From Procambarus clarkii (taxonomy: Eukaryota; Arthropoda; Malacostraca; Decapoda; Cambaridae): DNA of 64,000 bases. The notes under the pieces were generated by a model. The model searched no databases. It was not told the DNA's origin and worked only from the letters and a program-made list of their open reading frames with translations. The stretch lies in assembly GCF_040958095.1 (NCBI RefSeq), contig NC_091165.1, positions 28,869,378 to 28,933,377 on the forward strand. Direction: 5' to 3'. The position numbers were made by a program, and so were the translations under genes. Positions 62,165 through 64,000 of this stretch are shown piece by piece. How positions within the stretch are numbered: the first letter of the stretch is position 1; every line of letters starts with the position of its first letter.

Positions 62165-62290
62165 CGCATAACAACACCATCTTCTCAAACTCTTTTTTCC
62201 ATTGGTCGACAGCGGCTGCTCGAAGCCGCGATTGGTCACAAAGTAGTGATTAGCTATTGGTTAGCGCGAGGATCATCAACTCTTGGGTGT
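62165..62290 (-). promoter_or_regulatory. CCAAT-rich candidate promoter for HTH3
   Basis: Three CCAAT boxes on the - strand (GACCAATGG, GACCAATCG, AACCAATAG, within about 60 bases). No other gene is near on this strand. Inference from motif clustering and from the CCAAT pairs upstream of HTH1 and HTH2. Confidence 0.35.
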
Positions 62291-62511
62291 GTATTCAGCG
62301 TTAGTTCAGGTTGGAGGGATCACATAGCTTTCTAGTACATTTAATTAATTTCAACCCGCCATACCCATCCTGTGGGTGATTGTGGGTAATGTTATAGAGG
62401 CGCATAATGGACTCGGGAACTGAGCCGAATGAAGAACAACGAAGCCTCAACTGATTTAGAGTATTCTAAAATGCCATTATAATATTCATAGTGAATTCTA
62501 TTTTTATTTTT

Positions 62512-62675
<164 letters not shown>

Positions 62676-62694
62676 TTGCTTATTGTGTCAGACA

Positions 62695-62850
62695 ATATAT
62701 ATTAGTATATTTTGGTTGCAGTCTTTCTTGTAAACATATGTTGTTGAATATGAACGAAAGGGTAAGATTAATAATTCTAACACGAATCTTCTCAATATTT
62801 CTTGAGTTTTTCTCAAAAATTGCTCTTGAGAGCGCTTTCCGGAAGTTTGG
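62695..62850 (-). repeat. Microsatellite-linked repeat, same family as 7115-7235
   Basis: Reverse-complement match through GCAGTCTTTCTTGTAAAC, ACATATGTTGTTGAATATG and CGAATCTTCTCAATATTTC. Confidence 0.8.
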
Positions 62851-62954
62851 CGTTATACAGGACGGATTTGGGGTATTAAGGTCTCCAGTCAGGAGGGTTT
62901 TTAAGTGTTATAGTTTATCAGTGAGCGGAGGGGAAGGAATGGTATGCTCTTGGA

Positions 62955-63030
62955 GACACGGGCTCACCATAGCCCGTGCTACATGGACACTTCGTTCTGC
63001 GTAGCTAAATCTGAAACAACAACAACTTGG
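62955..63030 (+). repeat. Interspersed repeat, same family as 733-832
   Basis: ACGGGCTCACCATAGCCCGT followed by TAGCTAAATCTGAAACAAC. Confidence 0.75.
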
Positions 63031-63044
63031 AGACGCCGTAGAGA

Positions 63045-63245
63045 GACGGTGGCAGCACACTTACACCTTGAAACAGCTCATGGGTGAAGGGACGGCACGT
63101 ATCAGGAGAAAGGGTCAAGCCATTACGACTATATATCACTTGGAAGGGATCAGGATAAGGATTTGGGATGGGGATTTGGGATGGGACGGGGGGGGGGGGA
63201 GGGAAGGATGATACCCAACCACTTGGTTGGTGAGAGACTTTAAAA
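63045..63245 (-). repeat. tRNA-headed SINE body, same family as 10410-10590
   Basis: GGTCAAGCCATTACGACTAT, GGGATCAGGATAAGGATTTG and ATGATACCCAACCACTTGG in reverse order of the other copies. Confidence 0.65.
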
Positions 63246-63880
63246 AGCACCTGGATACGAATTATTTATTAAATGAAAAAGCAAGTTGAGTTTATAGATA
63301 ACAAGAGCGCATCGGTTTTGTCACTACAGATGATTGTAAAAATGGACCAAGAGCCTATGACAGCGAGTCCCAATCAGGAATGAGAGACCATGCCCGGGTT
63401 CCGCGAGAACTTTAAAAAAACTTGCGAAAAAGAATACATTACCATTTGACCTTTATCGAGCTTTATTACTTGTTACCTTTTTTTTTATCGAGTAACAATT
63501 TTGATATGATTAAAGTTTCAACGTGACCTGTTAATAAGAATTATTCGACTCCGAATTAAGTTGTGTTAAAAAAATCCAAAGCCAAGTTGAACATGAAATT
63601 TGGAGACAATTAGAATCAATGTTATTCTGTTGAAACCTGTTTTAAAAACAGTCAAACGTAACTTTTTTTGCTAACATTGTTAAAGACAATTGTATGAAAA
63701 CAAAATCATTACAAAATATAGACAAGATGTTTGTAACTAGTATGCCAGGTGTTTGTAACCATTAAGCCAGATGTCAAGTGAAAAGCTTTTTCATTTTATA
63801 TTAACAGTAATTAGTAAAAAGAAATAAGCAATAAATACTTTTATAACGTTTTATTAAAAAATATGAATTATTATTGCAGA

Positions 63881-64000
63881 CAAGGAGTCACAATAACGTG
63901 GCTGAAATATATTGACCAGACCACACACTAGAAAGTGAAGGGACGACGACGTTTCGGTCCGTCCTGGAACATTCTCAAGTCGACTGTCGTCGTCCCTTCA
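63881..64000 (+). repeat. Fold-back element at the window edge
   Basis: AGTCACAATAACGTGGCTGA, GACCAGACCACACACTAGAA, the core, and the start of a second arm (GTCGTCGTCCCTTCA) cut by the edge. Confidence 0.8.

Overview
The window looks like nuclear DNA of a decapod crustacean, probably of the crayfish/lobster type. The reasons are intron-rich genes with GT-AG splice sites, chemosensory variant ionotropic receptors (IRs) in tandem, very many micro- and minisatellites, and repeat families (tRNA-headed SINEs, palindromic MITEs, a fold-back element with the core ACGACGACGTTTCGGTC) that I recognise from decapod genomes. The group assignment rests on recall, not on a search.

The main content is a cluster of four IR genes. 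Gene A lies on the + strand (1-6692, its 5' part cut by the window edge). Genes B (9319-19533), C (27948-35712) and D (42624-55237) lie on the - strand. I rebuilt B, C and D as 13 coding exons each. Every intron phase agrees between paralogs and every total is a whole number of codons: 673, 637 and 653 residues, each starting with a signal-peptide exon and ending in the exon for the last membrane helix. A is open for its last 430 residues over 9 exons with the same phases. A resembles D and B resembles C.

The layout is A> LINE <B <HTH1 <C <HTH2 <D <HTH3. Each minus-strand IR has, upstream on the same strand, a small gene for a transposase-type helix-turn-helix protein (HTH1 24849-25355, HTH2 38594-39193, HTH3 59048-59461). 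HTH1 and HTH2 share a duplicated CCAAT-box promoter segment, and they are the closest HTH pair just as B and C are the closest IR pair. This points to a repeated [HTH + receptor] module, the most unusual feature of the window.

The receptors have odd gene architecture. Splice sites have been tandemly duplicated into minisatellites several times: the exon 4 donor in B, C and D, the exon 7 and 11 donors in B, the exon 7 acceptor in D and the last acceptor in A. Microsatellites and MITEs press against other splice sites, two paralogs share a GC donor, and gene B carries an in-frame duplication of its last membrane helix. Exon 4 is almost identical among B, C and D while neighbouring exons differ, suggesting gene conversion.

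The rest is repeat-rich spacer: two 5'-truncated LINE copies with a restriction-like endonuclease domain, SINEs, MITEs, simple repeats and minisatellites. I saw no structural RNA gene, CRISPR array or operon-like prokaryotic feature.
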